Both the position numbers and the translations under genes were made by a program. This document shows, one piece after another, positions 15,996 through 24,714 of a stretch of DNA of 64,000 nucleotides. The notes under the pieces were generated by a model. It was not told where the DNA came from. It was given only the letters and a program-made list of their open reading frames with translations, and did no database searches. Origin of the DNA: Nonomuraea rhodomycinica (GTDB lineage: Bacteria > Actinomycetota > Actinomycetes > Streptosporangiales > Streptosporangiaceae); the NCBI RefSeq assembly GCF_013363995.1, contig NZ_JABWGO010000005.1, forward strand, positions 204,711-268,710, in the 5' to 3' direction. Every line of letters begins with the position of its first letter. The stretch's first letter is position 1.

Positions 15996-18095
15996 CTACA
16001 GGCCGATCACGTGGCAGGTGGCGGTGGCCTTCTTGGCCGGGTCGCTCTCCGAGGTGGCGGTGAGCGTGACCGTGGCCAGCCGGTCGCCGCCGGAGGCGCG
16101 CACCGCGTTGACGGTCACGCCGGCCCGCTTGCCGAACGCGACCGAGGCGAGCTCGTTGGGCAGCTGGGCGGTCCAGCCCTTGCCCTTGACCTCCGCCTTG
16201 AGCCGGTAGACGTCGGAGCCGAGGTAGGCGCTGACGTCCTCGGGGTGCTGTCCCTGCGCCGGCGCGGCCTTGCCGGTGTTGACCAGCGGGAACGAGCAGC
16301 GCGCCACGTTGTGCCCGGACGGGGTGCCGGCGGCGGGCAGCAGCCGGACGCCGCGCCGCTGCGGGCCGGCGCCGTCGAGGGAGCGGACCGCCACCGTGTA
16401 CGCCAGCACGCCCTCGCGGTCGCGCTGGACGTCGGTGACGTAGAAGTGCAGCCGGTTGGCCTGGTCCACGAACTCGTACTCGCTGCCCGAGTTCGTGCCC
16501 GCGTGGAACAGGGCGTCGGACAGCTGCCGGTAGTCGCCCATGGTGATCGGCACCTTGGTGCCGTCGGGCAGCACGTAGTCGGTCATGCCGATGTCCTGCG
16601 GGTTGGCGTCGACCACCCAGATGAACGGCGCCCGGTCCTGGTCCTTGGTCTTGGCCAGCAGCACGCCGGAGTCGGGGGTGAAGGAGTCGGTGCCCATGCG
16701 GTCGACGACCTCGACGGTGTAGTTGTCGTAGCCGCCGCCGTCGCACAGCGGGTCGGTCCTCGTGTCGCAGGCGGGGCTCTTGTCGCCGCTGCCGAACGCG
16801 ATGTTCAGGCCCATCAGCCCGTCCGTGCCGGGCCGCACGGCGCGCGCCGTCACGCGGGCGGTCACCAGGCCCGACTGGGCGAGCGCGTCGCGGTTCAGGC
16901 TGAGCACGTTGCGGCCGTCGACCATCTCCAGCTTGATCTTGTTGCGCAGCATGTGCTGGGCGCCCATGGAGGAGCCGGAGGTCGGCGGGATCAGCCAGCG
17001 GCTGTGCGGGCCGCCGGGGCCGTTGAACGTGCCGCGGCTGAGCATGTCCCAGATGCCGGAGTAGGCGCGGCGCAGCGGCGTGCCGTACGGGTTGTTGTAG
17101 TTGTCGGCGACGCCCATGATGTGGCTCAGCTCGTGGGCGTAGACGGACATGCCGGAGCTCTCGGCCTGGACCGAGTCGACGCCGAAGCGGGCGTTGGGCC
17201 AGAACGTCGAGCCGGACTGCCAGGACGTCCAGTCGACGTAGCGGGTCTTGGACCAGTTGGGCAGGGCGGGGTCCGGCGGCCCCCACTCGTCGGGCACCGA
17301 CGCCTTGTCCGGGAACTTCATCATCCCGAACTCCTGCCAGGTGGACGACTCGTCCTGGCCGGCGCTGAGGTAGAAGACGAAGTCGAACTGCTTGGCGGTC
17401 TCCTCGCCGACCGCGGCCAGCCAGGCGGCGTTGCCGTCGGCGCGCAGGTTGCGGTTGCAGGTGTCGCCGGCCGGGCAGGCGTCCGCCTGGTACTCCATGG
17501 CGTACTCGTGGTCCTTGCCGGGCATCGTGTACGGGCCGAAGCCGGTCAGCTCGACGCCGATGCGCCCGCCGGAGTCCTCCATCCAGTACTCGTGGATGGT
17601 GTGGCCCTTGTTGAGGGCGTTGGGGGTGTTGAGGAAGTCCTGGTAGAACTTCGCGACCTGGTCGCGGGGGATGTCGTGGGCCTCGGCGCTGGGGTTCTGG
17701 AAGATGGTCGAGCCCTTGGGCTGGGTGACCACGAACGGCTGGTTGGGGTAGTCGAGCAGCACCAGGGCGCCCTTGAAGGTGCGCTGGGAGCCCTTGACCG
17801 CCGGGTCGTTCCAGGTGGCGCCGGGGACCTTCGTGTAGTCCGACCACGTCATGTGGTCGGGGTTCTCCCAGTTCTGGGGGTCGATCGGCGGGATGTCGGC
17901 GGCGGGACGGGAGCGCAGCTCCTGGACGTCGGGGCCGTCCTGCTGCCATGGCTGCGTCTGGGGCCAGTGGGCCCGGCGCCAGGGGAGCTCGGGGTCGGAG
18001 GGGGGCGCGGCGGAAGCGGGGGTCGCCATCAGGCTCACCGGTACGAGGACCAGGGCGGTGAGGAGACCTCGTAACAGCTTCTTCGGGGCGTTCAC
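15996..18095 (-). CDS. secreted M6-family (immune inhibitor A-like) zinc metalloprotease
   Basis: About 699 residues. A Sec signal peptide runs from KKLLRGLLTALVLVPVS to a TPASA|APP-type cleavage site. The zinc motif HELSH (H321 to H325) is followed by IMGVADNYNNPYG, as in M6 peptidases. The upstream EYWMEDSGGRIGVELTGFGPY is conserved in that family. The C-terminal domain (RRGVRLLPAAG onward) ends in a beta-rich module (VKGKGWTAQLPN) that may be adhesive. GTG at 18095 is preferred because the signal peptide begins there; ATG at 18131 adds 12 unneeded residues. No Shine-Dalgarno sequence is seen, and TATAGC lies ten bases upstream. Confidence 0.87.
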   Translation of the reverse strand: MNAPKKLLRGLLTALVLVPVSLMATPASAAPPSDPELPWRRAHWPQTQPWQQDGPDVQELRSRPAADIPPIDPQNWENPDHMTWSDYTKVPGATWNDPAVKGSQRTFKGALVLLDYPNQPFVVTQPKGSTIFQNPSAEAHDIPRDQVAKFYQDFLNTPNALNKGHTIHEYWMEDSGGRIGVELTGFGPYTMPGKDHEYAMEYQADACPAGDTCNRNLRADGNAAWLAAVGEETAKQFDFVFYLSAGQDESSTWQEFGMMKFPDKASVPDEWGPPDPALPNWSKTRYVDWTSWQSGSTFWPNARFGVDSVQAESSGMSVYAHELSHIMGVADNYNNPYGTPLRRAYSGIWDMLSRGTFNGPGGPHSRWLIPPTSGSSMGAQHMLRNKIKLEMVDGRNVLSLNRDALAQSGLVTARVTARAVRPGTDGLMGLNIAFGSGDKSPACDTRTDPLCDGGGYDNYTVEVVDRMGTDSFTPDSGVLLAKTKDQDRAPFIWVVDANPQDIGMTDYVLPDGTKVPITMGDYRQLSDALFHAGTNSGSEYEFVDQANRLHFYVTDVQRDREGVLAYTVAVRSLDGAGPQRRGVRLLPAAGTPSGHNVARCSFPLVNTGKAAPAQGQHPEDVSAYLGSDVYRLKAEVKGKGWTAQLPNELASVAFGKRAGVTVNAVRASGGDRLATVTLTATSESDPAKKATATCHVIGL

Positions 18096-18104
18096 GGATG
18101 GGAC

Positions 18105-18110
18105 GCTATA
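18105..18110 (-). promoter_or_regulatory. candidate -10 element of the M6 protease gene
   Basis: The minus strand reads TATAGC, ten bases before the GTG at 18095. With normal spacing the transcript would start two to five bases before the start codon, which would explain the missing Shine-Dalgarno sequence. No good -35 is visible. The overlapping plus strand carries TTGACA at 18118-18123, a possible -35 for the divergent PucR gene. Confidence 0.35.
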
Positions 18111-18195
18111 GGCGATATTGACAGAGATCATCGCGCAGTTGTAGGGAAGAGCCGTAGGCACCTTTCCGACATTTGTTGAAATGCCCAGGTGAGCC

Positions 18196-19410
18196 GTGGC
18201 GACCCTCCAGCAGAGCGTGGACGACCTCGCCGCGCGTCTCGGCCGTCCCCTGCTGGTGGAGGACCGGCTGCACCGGGTCGTCGCGCACAGCGAACAGAAC
18301 GGCGCCATGGACGACGTCCGCCGCGACTCGATCCTGCGCCGCCGCGCCGCGCCGGAGGCCCGGCGGCGGCTGGCCGCCGCCGGGATCCACGACGCGGCCG
18401 GTCCCGTGCGGATCCCGGGCGCGCCGGAGACGGGGCTGCTGCCGCGGGTGTGCGTCCCGTTACGGCACGACGGGGGGCTGCTCGGCTTCCTGTGGTTCAT
18501 CGACGCCGACCCGCCCATGACCCAGGCGCAGGTGGCCGAGGCCGCGGCGGCGGCTCCCGGCCTGGGGCTGACGCTGCTGCACGAGAGCCTGGCCGCAGGG
18601 CTGCCCGCGCGCCGGGAGCTGGAGGCGGTGGCGGGGCTGATGCTGGGGGAGCACGACGCCGCCCGCCGCCTGGTGGAGGCGGGCGCCTTCCCGCGCGCCC
18701 AGCCGGTGACGGCCCTGGTGGCCCGCCCCCGCGGTCCCGTCGGCACGCCCCCTGGCGAGGAGGCCAGGGCGGCGCTGGAGCAGGGGGCGCTGACGCTGCG
18801 GCGGCGGTTGACCGGCCACCATCCCCTGCACCTGGTCCGCCACGACCACGTCGTCCTGCTGATCGCCGCCGGCGCCCTGGAGTCGGGCCCGCCGGTGGCG
18901 CTCGCGATCGCCGAGGAGCTGCACGCCGCCATGCCCCTCCCGGTCACGGTCGGGGTGGGGCGGCCCCGGCCGGAGCTCGACGGGGCCGCCGCCTCGTACG
19001 CCGAGGCCCGGCACGCCGCCGAGGTGGCCGCCCGGGTGACCGGCGCCGGCCGTACGGCGGAGTGGACCCGGCTCGGGGTCTACCGGATGCTCACCCACCT
19101 GCCCGGCCACGAGCTGCACCCCGGCCTCGAAGCCCTCCTCGGCGACGACCAGCACCTCCCCCTGCTGGAGACGCTGGAGGCGTACCTCGACCTGGCGGGC
19201 AGCGCGGTGGCCACCTCGCGCGCCCTGCGCCTGCACCGCACCTCCCTGTACTACCGGCTGCAGCGCGTGGAGGAGCTGGCCGGCACCGACCTCAAGGACG
19301 GCGGCGAGCGGCTGGCCCTGCACCTGAGCCTCAAGCTGGCCCGCCTGTCGGGCCGCTACCGCCCGAGGATCACCCGAACTGGGCCTCCACCGCCCCCAGC
19401 AGCTCCCTGA
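18196..19410 (+). CDS. PucR-family transcriptional regulator
   Basis: A 404-residue regulator. The N-terminal 130 residues form a sensory, GAF-like region (RPLLVEDRLHRVVAHSEQN). The middle is the GGDEF-like CdaR domain (VTVGVGRPRPELDGAAASYAEARHA). The C-terminus is the PucR HTH_30 domain (LRLHRTSLYYRLQRVEELAGTDL), near residues 335-395. PucR/CdaR proteins often control purine, sugar-acid or secondary-metabolism genes. The nearest divergent target is the M6 protease gene. Its 3' end overlaps the convergent MarR gene by 41 bases. Confidence 0.87.
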   Translation: MATLQQSVDDLAARLGRPLLVEDRLHRVVAHSEQNGAMDDVRRDSILRRRAAPEARRRLAAAGIHDAAGPVRIPGAPETGLLPRVCVPLRHDGGLLGFLWFIDADPPMTQAQVAEAAAAAPGLGLTLLHESLAAGLPARRELEAVAGLMLGEHDAARRLVEAGAFPRAQPVTALVARPRGPVGTPPGEEARAALEQGALTLRRRLTGHHPLHLVRHDHVVLLIAAGALESGPPVALAIAEELHAAMPLPVTVGVGRPRPELDGAAASYAEARHAAEVAARVTGAGRTAEWTRLGVYRMLTHLPGHELHPGLEALLGDDQHLPLLETLEAYLDLAGSAVATSRALRLHRTSLYYRLQRVEELAGTDLKDGGERLALHLSLKLARLSGRYRPRITRTGPPPPPAAP

Positions 19411-19789
19411 GCTGGTCGCGCTGCTCGTCCGTGAGCACCGCGAAGAGGTCGTGACCGGCCTCGCGCCGCGCCTCGCGGGCACGTTCGTACACCTCGCGCC
19501 CGGCGTCCGTGATGACCACCAGCGTGGAGCGGCGGTTGGCCGGATCGACCTCCCTGCGCACCAGGCCCCTCTCCTCCAGGGTGTCGATGACGGGCGTCAC
19601 GGAGCGCGGCACGATCCTGAGCTGGTCGGCGAGCTGCACCATCCGCAGGGGGCGGCCCGCGTCGACCAGCGCGCGCAGCGCCCGCGCCTGGCCCGGGTTC
19701 AGCCCGAGCGGCTCCAGCCGGTTCTTCCAGCCGTGCCGCAACCTGCGGCTGACCAGGTGCACGAGCTCAGACAGCTCCATGTCGTCCAT
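19370..19789 (-). CDS. MarR-family transcriptional regulator
   Basis: A 139-residue dimeric winged-helix repressor. The DNA-binding part reads MVQLADQLRIVPRSVTPVIDTLEERGLVRREVDPANRRSTLVVIT, with the wing arginines in place. The N-terminal helix contains LGLNPGQARAL. It is transcribed away from the ABC exporter gene, and a symmetrical site lies between them, so repression of the exporter and itself with ligand-induced release is the likely model, as for many MarR/efflux divergons. The ligand is unknown. Confidence 0.9.
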   Translation of the reverse strand: MDDMELSELVHLVSRRLRHGWKNRLEPLGLNPGQARALRALVDAGRPLRMVQLADQLRIVPRSVTPVIDTLEERGLVRREVDPANRRSTLVVITDAGREVYERAREARREAGHDLFAVLTDEQRDQLRELLGAVEAQFG

Positions 19790-19811
19790 GACCCAAGCTT
19801 AGAGGCGGGAA

Positions 19812-19835
19812 CAAATATGAGTTAACCTCTGTTTG
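19812..19835. promoter_or_regulatory. candidate MarR operator between marR-type and ABC exporter genes
   Basis: A dyad with arms CAAA...TTTG exactly nine bases either side of a central GTTAAC: CAAATATGA-GTTAAC-CTCTGTTTG. It sits in the 70-bp gap between the divergent starts at 19789 and 19860. Symmetry and position fit a MarR dimer site; binding is inferred. Confidence 0.6.
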
Positions 19836-19859
19836 AGCGAACATCCGAAAGGGGTCTTC

Positions 19860-21593
19860 TTGGCAGACGAACCTCGCGCGCCCCTGCGGCGCGTCGTCAC
19901 GCTCTTCCGCGCCTACCGCGGCCGGCTGGCCCTGGTGGGCGCCCTCATCCTGCTGTCGTCGCTCGTGTCGCTGGCCTCGCCGTTCCTGCTGCGCGAGGTG
20001 CTGGACGTGGCCATCCCCCGCCGCGACCCGGGCCTGCTCGCGCTGCTCGCCCTCGGCATGATCGTCGTCGCCGTGACCACGAGCGTCTTCGACGTCGTGC
20101 AGACGCTGGTGTCCACGACGGTCGGCCAGCGCGTCATGCACGACCTGCGCACCTCCGTGTACGCCCACCTCCAGCGCATGTCGCTGGCCTTCTTCACCAG
20201 GACCCGCACCGGCGAGGTGCAGTCGCGCATCGCCAACGACATCGGCGGCATGCAGTCCGTGGTCACCAACACGGCCACCTCGATCGTCTCCAACCTCACC
20301 ACCGTGATCGCCACGGTCGTGGCCATGGTCGCGCTCGACTGGCGGCTGACCGCGATCTCGCTCGTGCTGCTGCCGGTGTTCGTGTGGATCAGCCGGCACG
20401 TCGGCGCCGAGCGCCGGCGCATCACCTCCGAGCGCCAGCGCAAGCTGGCGGTCATCTCCTCCATGGTCCAGGAGTCGCTGTCGATCAGCGGCATCCTGCT
20501 GGGCCGCACCATGGGCCGCTCGGCCGAGCTCACCCGCCGCTTCTCCGACGCCTCGGACGAGTTGGCCGACCTCGGCGTGCGCTCCAGCATGACCGGGCGG
20601 TGGCGGCAGGCGTCGATCCAGATCGTCATGGCGGCGATGCCCGCCGTCATCTACTGGGCGGTCGGCTACACCGGGGCGATCTCCGTGGGCACGCTGGTGG
20701 CGTTCACGACGCTCCAGGTGAGCCTGTTCCGGCCGGCGGTGTCGCTGCTGCGGCTCGGCGTGGAGGTGCAGAGCTCCCTCGCGCTGTTCGGCCGCATCTT
20801 CGAGTACCTCGACCTGCCCGTGGACATCCACCCGGGCCGCCGCGCGCTCACCTCCGTGCGGGGCGAGGTGCGCTACGAGGAGGTGTCCTTCTCGTACGGC
20901 GAGGCCCCGGCGCTGGAGGGCGTGGACGTCACCGTGCCGGCCGGCACCAGCCTGGCGATCGTCGGCGAGACCGGCTCGGGCAAGACCACGCTCGGCTACC
21001 TGCTGCCGCGGCTGTACGACGTCGGCGCCGGCCGGGTCACCATCGACGGCGTGGACGTGCGCGAGCTCACCTTCGAGACGCTGGCCGACACGGTCGGCGT
21101 GGTCTCGCAGGAGACGTACCTCTTCCACGCCTCCATCGCCGACAACCTGCGCTTCGCCAAGCCCGACGCGAGCGACGACGAGCTGCGGGAGGCGGCGCGG
21201 GCGGCCCGCATCCACGACCACATCGCCGCGCTGCCCGACGGCTACGACACGCTGGTCGGCGAGCGCGGCTACCGCTTCTCCGGCGGCGAGAAGCAGCGTC
21301 TCGCGATCGCCCGCACGCTGCTGCGCAACCCTCCGGTGCTGGTGCTGGACGAGGCGACGAGCGCCCTGGACACGCAGACCGAGCGGGCCGTCCAGGAGGC
21401 GCTGGACACGCTGGCCGAGGGCCGTACCACGATCACCATCGCGCACCGGCTGTCCACCGTGCGCGACGCCGACCAGATCGTGGTGCTGGACGGCGGCCGG
21501 GTCGTCGAGCGCGGCACGCACGAGGACCTGCTGGCCCTCGACGGCCACTACGCGGCCCTGGTGAGCCGCGACCGCCCCCTCGAACCCGTCTGA
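19860..21593 (+). CDS. ABC exporter half-transporter (fused membrane and ATPase domains)
   Basis: A 577-residue type IV ABC exporter. Six transmembrane helices span about residues 24-300, with a coupling-helix motif FFTRTRTGEVQSRIANDI. The ATPase domain has GETGSGKT (369-376), signature FSGGEKQRL (about 473-481), Walker B VLVLDEAT (493-500), and the H-loop in TIAHRLS. It should work as a homodimer pumping a lipid, drug or peptide outwards. TTG at 19860 was chosen because AAAGGGG lies six bases upstream; the in-frame TTG at 19833 falls inside the operator. It is controlled by the divergent MarR. Confidence 0.9.
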   Translation: MADEPRAPLRRVVTLFRAYRGRLALVGALILLSSLVSLASPFLLREVLDVAIPRRDPGLLALLALGMIVVAVTTSVFDVVQTLVSTTVGQRVMHDLRTSVYAHLQRMSLAFFTRTRTGEVQSRIANDIGGMQSVVTNTATSIVSNLTTVIATVVAMVALDWRLTAISLVLLPVFVWISRHVGAERRRITSERQRKLAVISSMVQESLSISGILLGRTMGRSAELTRRFSDASDELADLGVRSSMTGRWRQASIQIVMAAMPAVIYWAVGYTGAISVGTLVAFTTLQVSLFRPAVSLLRLGVEVQSSLALFGRIFEYLDLPVDIHPGRRALTSVRGEVRYEEVSFSYGEAPALEGVDVTVPAGTSLAIVGETGSGKTTLGYLLPRLYDVGAGRVTIDGVDVRELTFETLADTVGVVSQETYLFHASIADNLRFAKPDASDDELREAARAARIHDHIAALPDGYDTLVGERGYRFSGGEKQRLAIARTLLRNPPVLVLDEATSALDTQTERAVQEALDTLAEGRTTITIAHRLSTVRDADQIVVLDGGRVVERGTHEDLLALDGHYAALVSRDRPLEPV

Positions 21594-21710
21594 CGCCGCC
21601 TCCCCACCCCGGCCGGAACAGCCCCGTCCCGGTCACGGGCGGCTGCGAACTCCCTTCGAATCCCCCGCGCCGGCCTCGTGCGCTGCGCGCCCGGCCGTAA
21701 GGTCGAATGC

Positions 21711-23276
21711 GTGCATGACACCCGATACGCGACATCCGGCATGGTGTGCAGCGTCGACCACCTCGCCTCCGCGGCGGGGATGGCGGCGCTCGACCGCGGC
21801 GGCTCGGCCGCCGACGCCGCCATCGCCACGAACGCCGTCCTCACCGTCACCGCCCCCCACATGTGCGGGCTCGGCGGCGACCTGTTCGCCCTGGTCCACG
21901 ACGGCTCTTCCGGCGACGGCTCTTCCGGCGGGGTGACCGCGCTCAACGCCTCCGGACGCGCCGGGTCGGGCGCCGACCCCGACCGGCTGCGCGCCGAGGG
22001 TCACGAGCGCATGCCGCACCTGCACGACATCCGCTCGGTCCCCGTGCCCGGCTGCGTGGACGGGTGGCTCGCGCTGCACGAGCGCCATGGCCGGCTCCCC
22101 CTGGCCTCCCTGCTCGAACCCGCGATCAGGCTGGCGAGCGCGGGCTTCCCCGCGTCCCCGCTGCTCCTGGCGGGCGCCCGGATCGCGGCCGAGCGGCCCG
22201 GCGGCGGCGACTTCGCCGTCGTCCACGAGGCCGGCGACCGGGTACGGCGGCCGGGCGTGGCCCGGGCGCTGAGCGCCGTCGCCGCGGACGGGCGCGACGG
22301 CTTCTATCTCGGCGAGTTCGGCGAGGGACTGCTGGAGCTCGGCGCCGGCGAGTACGACCGCTCCGACCTCGCCCGGCCGAACGCCGACTGGGTGACCCCG
22401 CTCCGGATCCGGGCGTTCGGCCACGACGTCTGGTCGATGCCGCCCAACTCCCAGGGATACCTGCTGCTCATGGCGCTCGGCATCGCCGACGGGCTCGACC
22501 TGCCCGCCTCGCCGGACGACCCGCTGTGGGCGCACCTGCTGGCCGAGGCCGCCCGGGTGAGCGGCCACGACCGCCTGGCCCTGCTGCACGAGGACGCCAA
22601 GGACCTGCTGTCCGCGGAGGAGATCGAGCGGCGCCGGGCCCTGGTGGACCCGGCCCGCAGGCTCCGCCTCGGCGCCCCGGCCGCGCCCGGCGACACCACG
22701 TACCTGTGCGCCGTGGACGGCGACGGCATGGGCGTCTCCCTCATCCAGTCGAACGCCGCCGGGTTCGGCAGCATGGTGTTCGAGCCCCGTACCGGCATCA
22801 ACCTCCACAACCGCGGCATCGGCTTCTCGCTGACGCCCGGCCACCCCGCGGAGTACGGCCCCGGCCGCCGGCCGCCGCACACGCTCGCGCCGGCGCTGGT
22901 CACCCGCCCCGACGGGGCGCTGCGCTCCGTGGTGGGCACCATGGGCGGCGACGCGCAGCCGCAGGTCCTCCTCCAGGTCATCACCCGCCTGCTGCGCCAC
23001 GGCGAGCTCCCAGGTCCGGCGATCTCCGCGCCGCGCTGGCGGATCGGCTCGGGCGGCACGGGCTTCGACACCTGGTACGCGCCCGACGACACGGTCCTGG
23101 ACCTGGAGGAGGGCACGCCGTGGTCGGACGGCCTGGCCGCGCTCGGCCACCCGGTGACCCCGCGGCCGTACGGAGGGATGTTCGGCCACGCGCACCTCAT
23201 CGACGTACGGCCGGACGGGACCCTCGCTGGGGCGGCCGACCCGCGCGCGCTCATCGGCGCCGCGATCGGCCGCTGA
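21711..23276 (+). CDS. gamma-glutamyltransferase family protein
   Basis: A 521-residue Ntn-hydrolase. The large-subunit start MVCSVDHLASAAGMAALDRGGSAADAAIA and GLGGDLFALV are family signatures. The autoprocessing nucleophile is probably T329 in GDTTYLCAVD, equivalent to the TTH motif. The small subunit has LTPGHPAEYGPGRRPPHTLAPAL and GTMGGDAQPQ. No signal peptide is seen, so it may act in the cytosol, more like the acylase or CapD-like members than periplasmic GGT. GTG at 21711 has GTAAGGT upstream. It stands alone between the exporter and hemerythrin genes. Confidence 0.87.
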   Translation: MHDTRYATSGMVCSVDHLASAAGMAALDRGGSAADAAIATNAVLTVTAPHMCGLGGDLFALVHDGSSGDGSSGGVTALNASGRAGSGADPDRLRAEGHERMPHLHDIRSVPVPGCVDGWLALHERHGRLPLASLLEPAIRLASAGFPASPLLLAGARIAAERPGGGDFAVVHEAGDRVRRPGVARALSAVAADGRDGFYLGEFGEGLLELGAGEYDRSDLARPNADWVTPLRIRAFGHDVWSMPPNSQGYLLLMALGIADGLDLPASPDDPLWAHLLAEAARVSGHDRLALLHEDAKDLLSAEEIERRRALVDPARRLRLGAPAAPGDTTYLCAVDGDGMGVSLIQSNAAGFGSMVFEPRTGINLHNRGIGFSLTPGHPAEYGPGRRPPHTLAPALVTRPDGALRSVVGTMGGDAQPQVLLQVITRLLRHGELPGPAISAPRWRIGSGGTGFDTWYAPDDTVLDLEEGTPWSDGLAALGHPVTPRPYGGMFGHAHLIDVRPDGTLAGAADPRALIGAAIGR

Positions 23277-23340
23277 CCCCGTCCGTCGCGTGCCCGTCCG
23301 GGGCGATTGGAGCGGCGCCGGGCGGGTAGCACGTCGCCTC

Positions 23341-23901
23341 ATGGCGACCGATGTCATCACACTCATCACCCGTGACCACCGCAAGGTCGAGACGCTCTTC
23401 GAGCGGCTCAAGAAGAAGGAGGGCGACCCGCGGGCCACCGTCGCGGAGCTGCACGCCCTGCTCACCGCGCACGCCCGCGCCGAGGAGGACCGCGTCTACC
23501 CCGGCATCGACGCGCACCACGAGGTGGAGGAGCACAAGGAGGCGGAGGTGCTGCTCGACGCGCTCGTGCGGGCCGAGCCGGGCACAGCCGAGTTCGAGGA
23601 GGCCCTCGGCAAGCTGGTGGAGGCGGTGAACCACCACGTCGAGGAGGAGGAGGGCGAGCTGCTGCCGAAGCTGGCGAGCCAGACCGACGCCAAGGAGCTG
23701 GAGCGGCTCGGCGCGGCCTTCCAGAAGCGGCGCGACGAGGAGCTGACCGCGCTGACGGGCGGCGCGGGCCCCCGCTCCTCGGCCGACGGCGAGGCCACGA
23801 AGGCCGAGCTGTACAAGCAGGCGCAGCAGGCCGACATCCCCGGCCGCTCCCAGATGGACAAAGAGGAGCTGGAGGAGGCGCTGCGGAAGGCCGGATCCTA
23901 G
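23341..23901 (+). CDS. hemerythrin HHE-domain protein with Rho-N-like C-terminal tail
   Basis: A 186-residue protein. Residues 1-120 form the four-helix hemerythrin bundle with ligand histidines and acids in ITRDHRKVETLF, HARAEEDRVYPGID, EEHKEAEVLL and NHHVEEEEGELLP; these bind a di-iron centre for O2 or NO sensing. Residues 145-186 (TKAELYKQAQQADIPGRSQM then EELEEAL) look like the SAP/Rho-N-like module of ChaB-type stress proteins. ATG at 23341 was chosen because the helical domain begins there. The acidic protein gene lies 34 bases downstream and may be co-transcribed. Confidence 0.87.
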   Translation: MATDVITLITRDHRKVETLFERLKKKEGDPRATVAELHALLTAHARAEEDRVYPGIDAHHEVEEHKEAEVLLDALVRAEPGTAEFEEALGKLVEAVNHHVEEEEGELLPKLASQTDAKELERLGAAFQKRRDEELTALTGGAGPRSSADGEATKAELYKQAQQADIPGRSQMDKEELEEALRKAGS

Positions 23902-23935
23902 GGTTCCGGCCGTGCGTGGGGGTAGGGGTGCCGCT

Positions 23936-24346
23936 ATGAGCGAACTACCTCCGGACAGGTTCGGCTTCGCCGACGAGCAGGAGATCGAGGTCGAGGAGTG
24001 GACCGACGACCTCGGCCTCGACCACCGCATCGACGAGGACGACCCCCAGCACCAGGACTCCCTCGACGAGCGGCTGTGGCGGGAGAAGCCCGACCGGGAG
24101 AAGGCGCCCCGGGAGGAGCACCGCCTGACGCAGCCCGACGAGGGACTGGCACCCGACGAGGAGAAGGACGAGATCGGCGAGGACTGGGGGGAGGACTCCG
24201 GCGACCTGTCGGCCGAGGAACGCGCGGTCCACGTCGCCCCGGACGACCTGGCCCCCGGCTCCGGTTCCGGTTCCGGCTTCGGCTTCGGCGGCGAGGACGA
24301 GGGTGAGGGCGACGTGGGCCGCACCGCCGGCCCCTCCTCCCGCTGA
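23936..24346 (+). CDS. acidic protein, DUF5709-like
   Basis: A 136-residue, strongly acidic, probably disordered protein. The HQDSLDERLWREKPDRE segment resembles the SLDERLAxEEPD core of DUF5709 proteins of Actinobacteria. The tail has alternating GSGSGSGFGFGG and then EDEGEGD. Start ATG 23936 follows GGGGTAGGGG. Function is unknown; pairing with a hemerythrin gene is consistent with a general stress role (inference). Confidence 0.75.
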   Translation: MSELPPDRFGFADEQEIEVEEWTDDLGLDHRIDEDDPQHQDSLDERLWREKPDREKAPREEHRLTQPDEGLAPDEEKDEIGEDWGEDSGDLSAEERAVHVAPDDLAPGSGSGSGFGFGGEDEGEGDVGRTAGPSSR

Positions 24347-24351
24347 CCCGG

Positions 24352-24377
24352 CCGGCGGCGTTCCGGCACGCCGCCGG
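24352..24377 (+). terminator. hairpin after the acidic-protein gene
   Basis: CCGGCGGCG - loop TTCCGGCA - CGCCGCCGG, a 9-bp perfect stem starting six bases after the stop at 24346. No T-run follows, as is usual in high-GC actinomycetes. The terminator role is inferred. Confidence 0.55.
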
Positions 24378-24714
24378 ACCCGCCGGCCCTCACCCCGCCT
24401 CTCGCGGCGATCCGCCCGGCGGCGGCCCACCAGGAGGACGTCCTGATGGGCCGCCCAGCCACGCCCAGGCGAGGCGCGTCCGGGCGGCGCGCGTCCAGGC
24501 CGTAGCGCGTCCAGGCCGAGCGCGTCACGGGGCGCGTCGTCCGGGCCGAGCGCGTCACGGGGCGCGTCGTCCGGGCGGAGCGCGTCCGGGAGGAGCGCGT
24601 CCGGGAGGGCCGTCGGCGCGGGTCCCAGGCGACGCGAGCGTCAAGCGACGTGAGGATCACGCGGCGCGGAAGCCACGCCGCGCGGAGAAGGCGGCGCGGG
24701 AAGGCGGCGCCGAG
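24378..24714. other. noncoding stretch with degenerate GCGCGTC repeats
   Basis: There is no gene here. GCGCGTC-rich words recur, including a 30-bp unit beginning CGAGCGCGTCACGGGG present twice in tandem (24517-24546 and 24547-24576) and shorter GGAGCGCGTCCGGGA copies at about 24577-24606. The stretch grades into the regular 16-bp array to its right. Confidence 0.7.

Noticed and set aside
15135..18074. 979-codon plus-strand frame opposite NB-ARC and M6 genes
   Set aside because: It spans two opposite-strand genes and their gap, has no start signal or domain, and the minus strand has Walker, HELSH and signal-peptide features.
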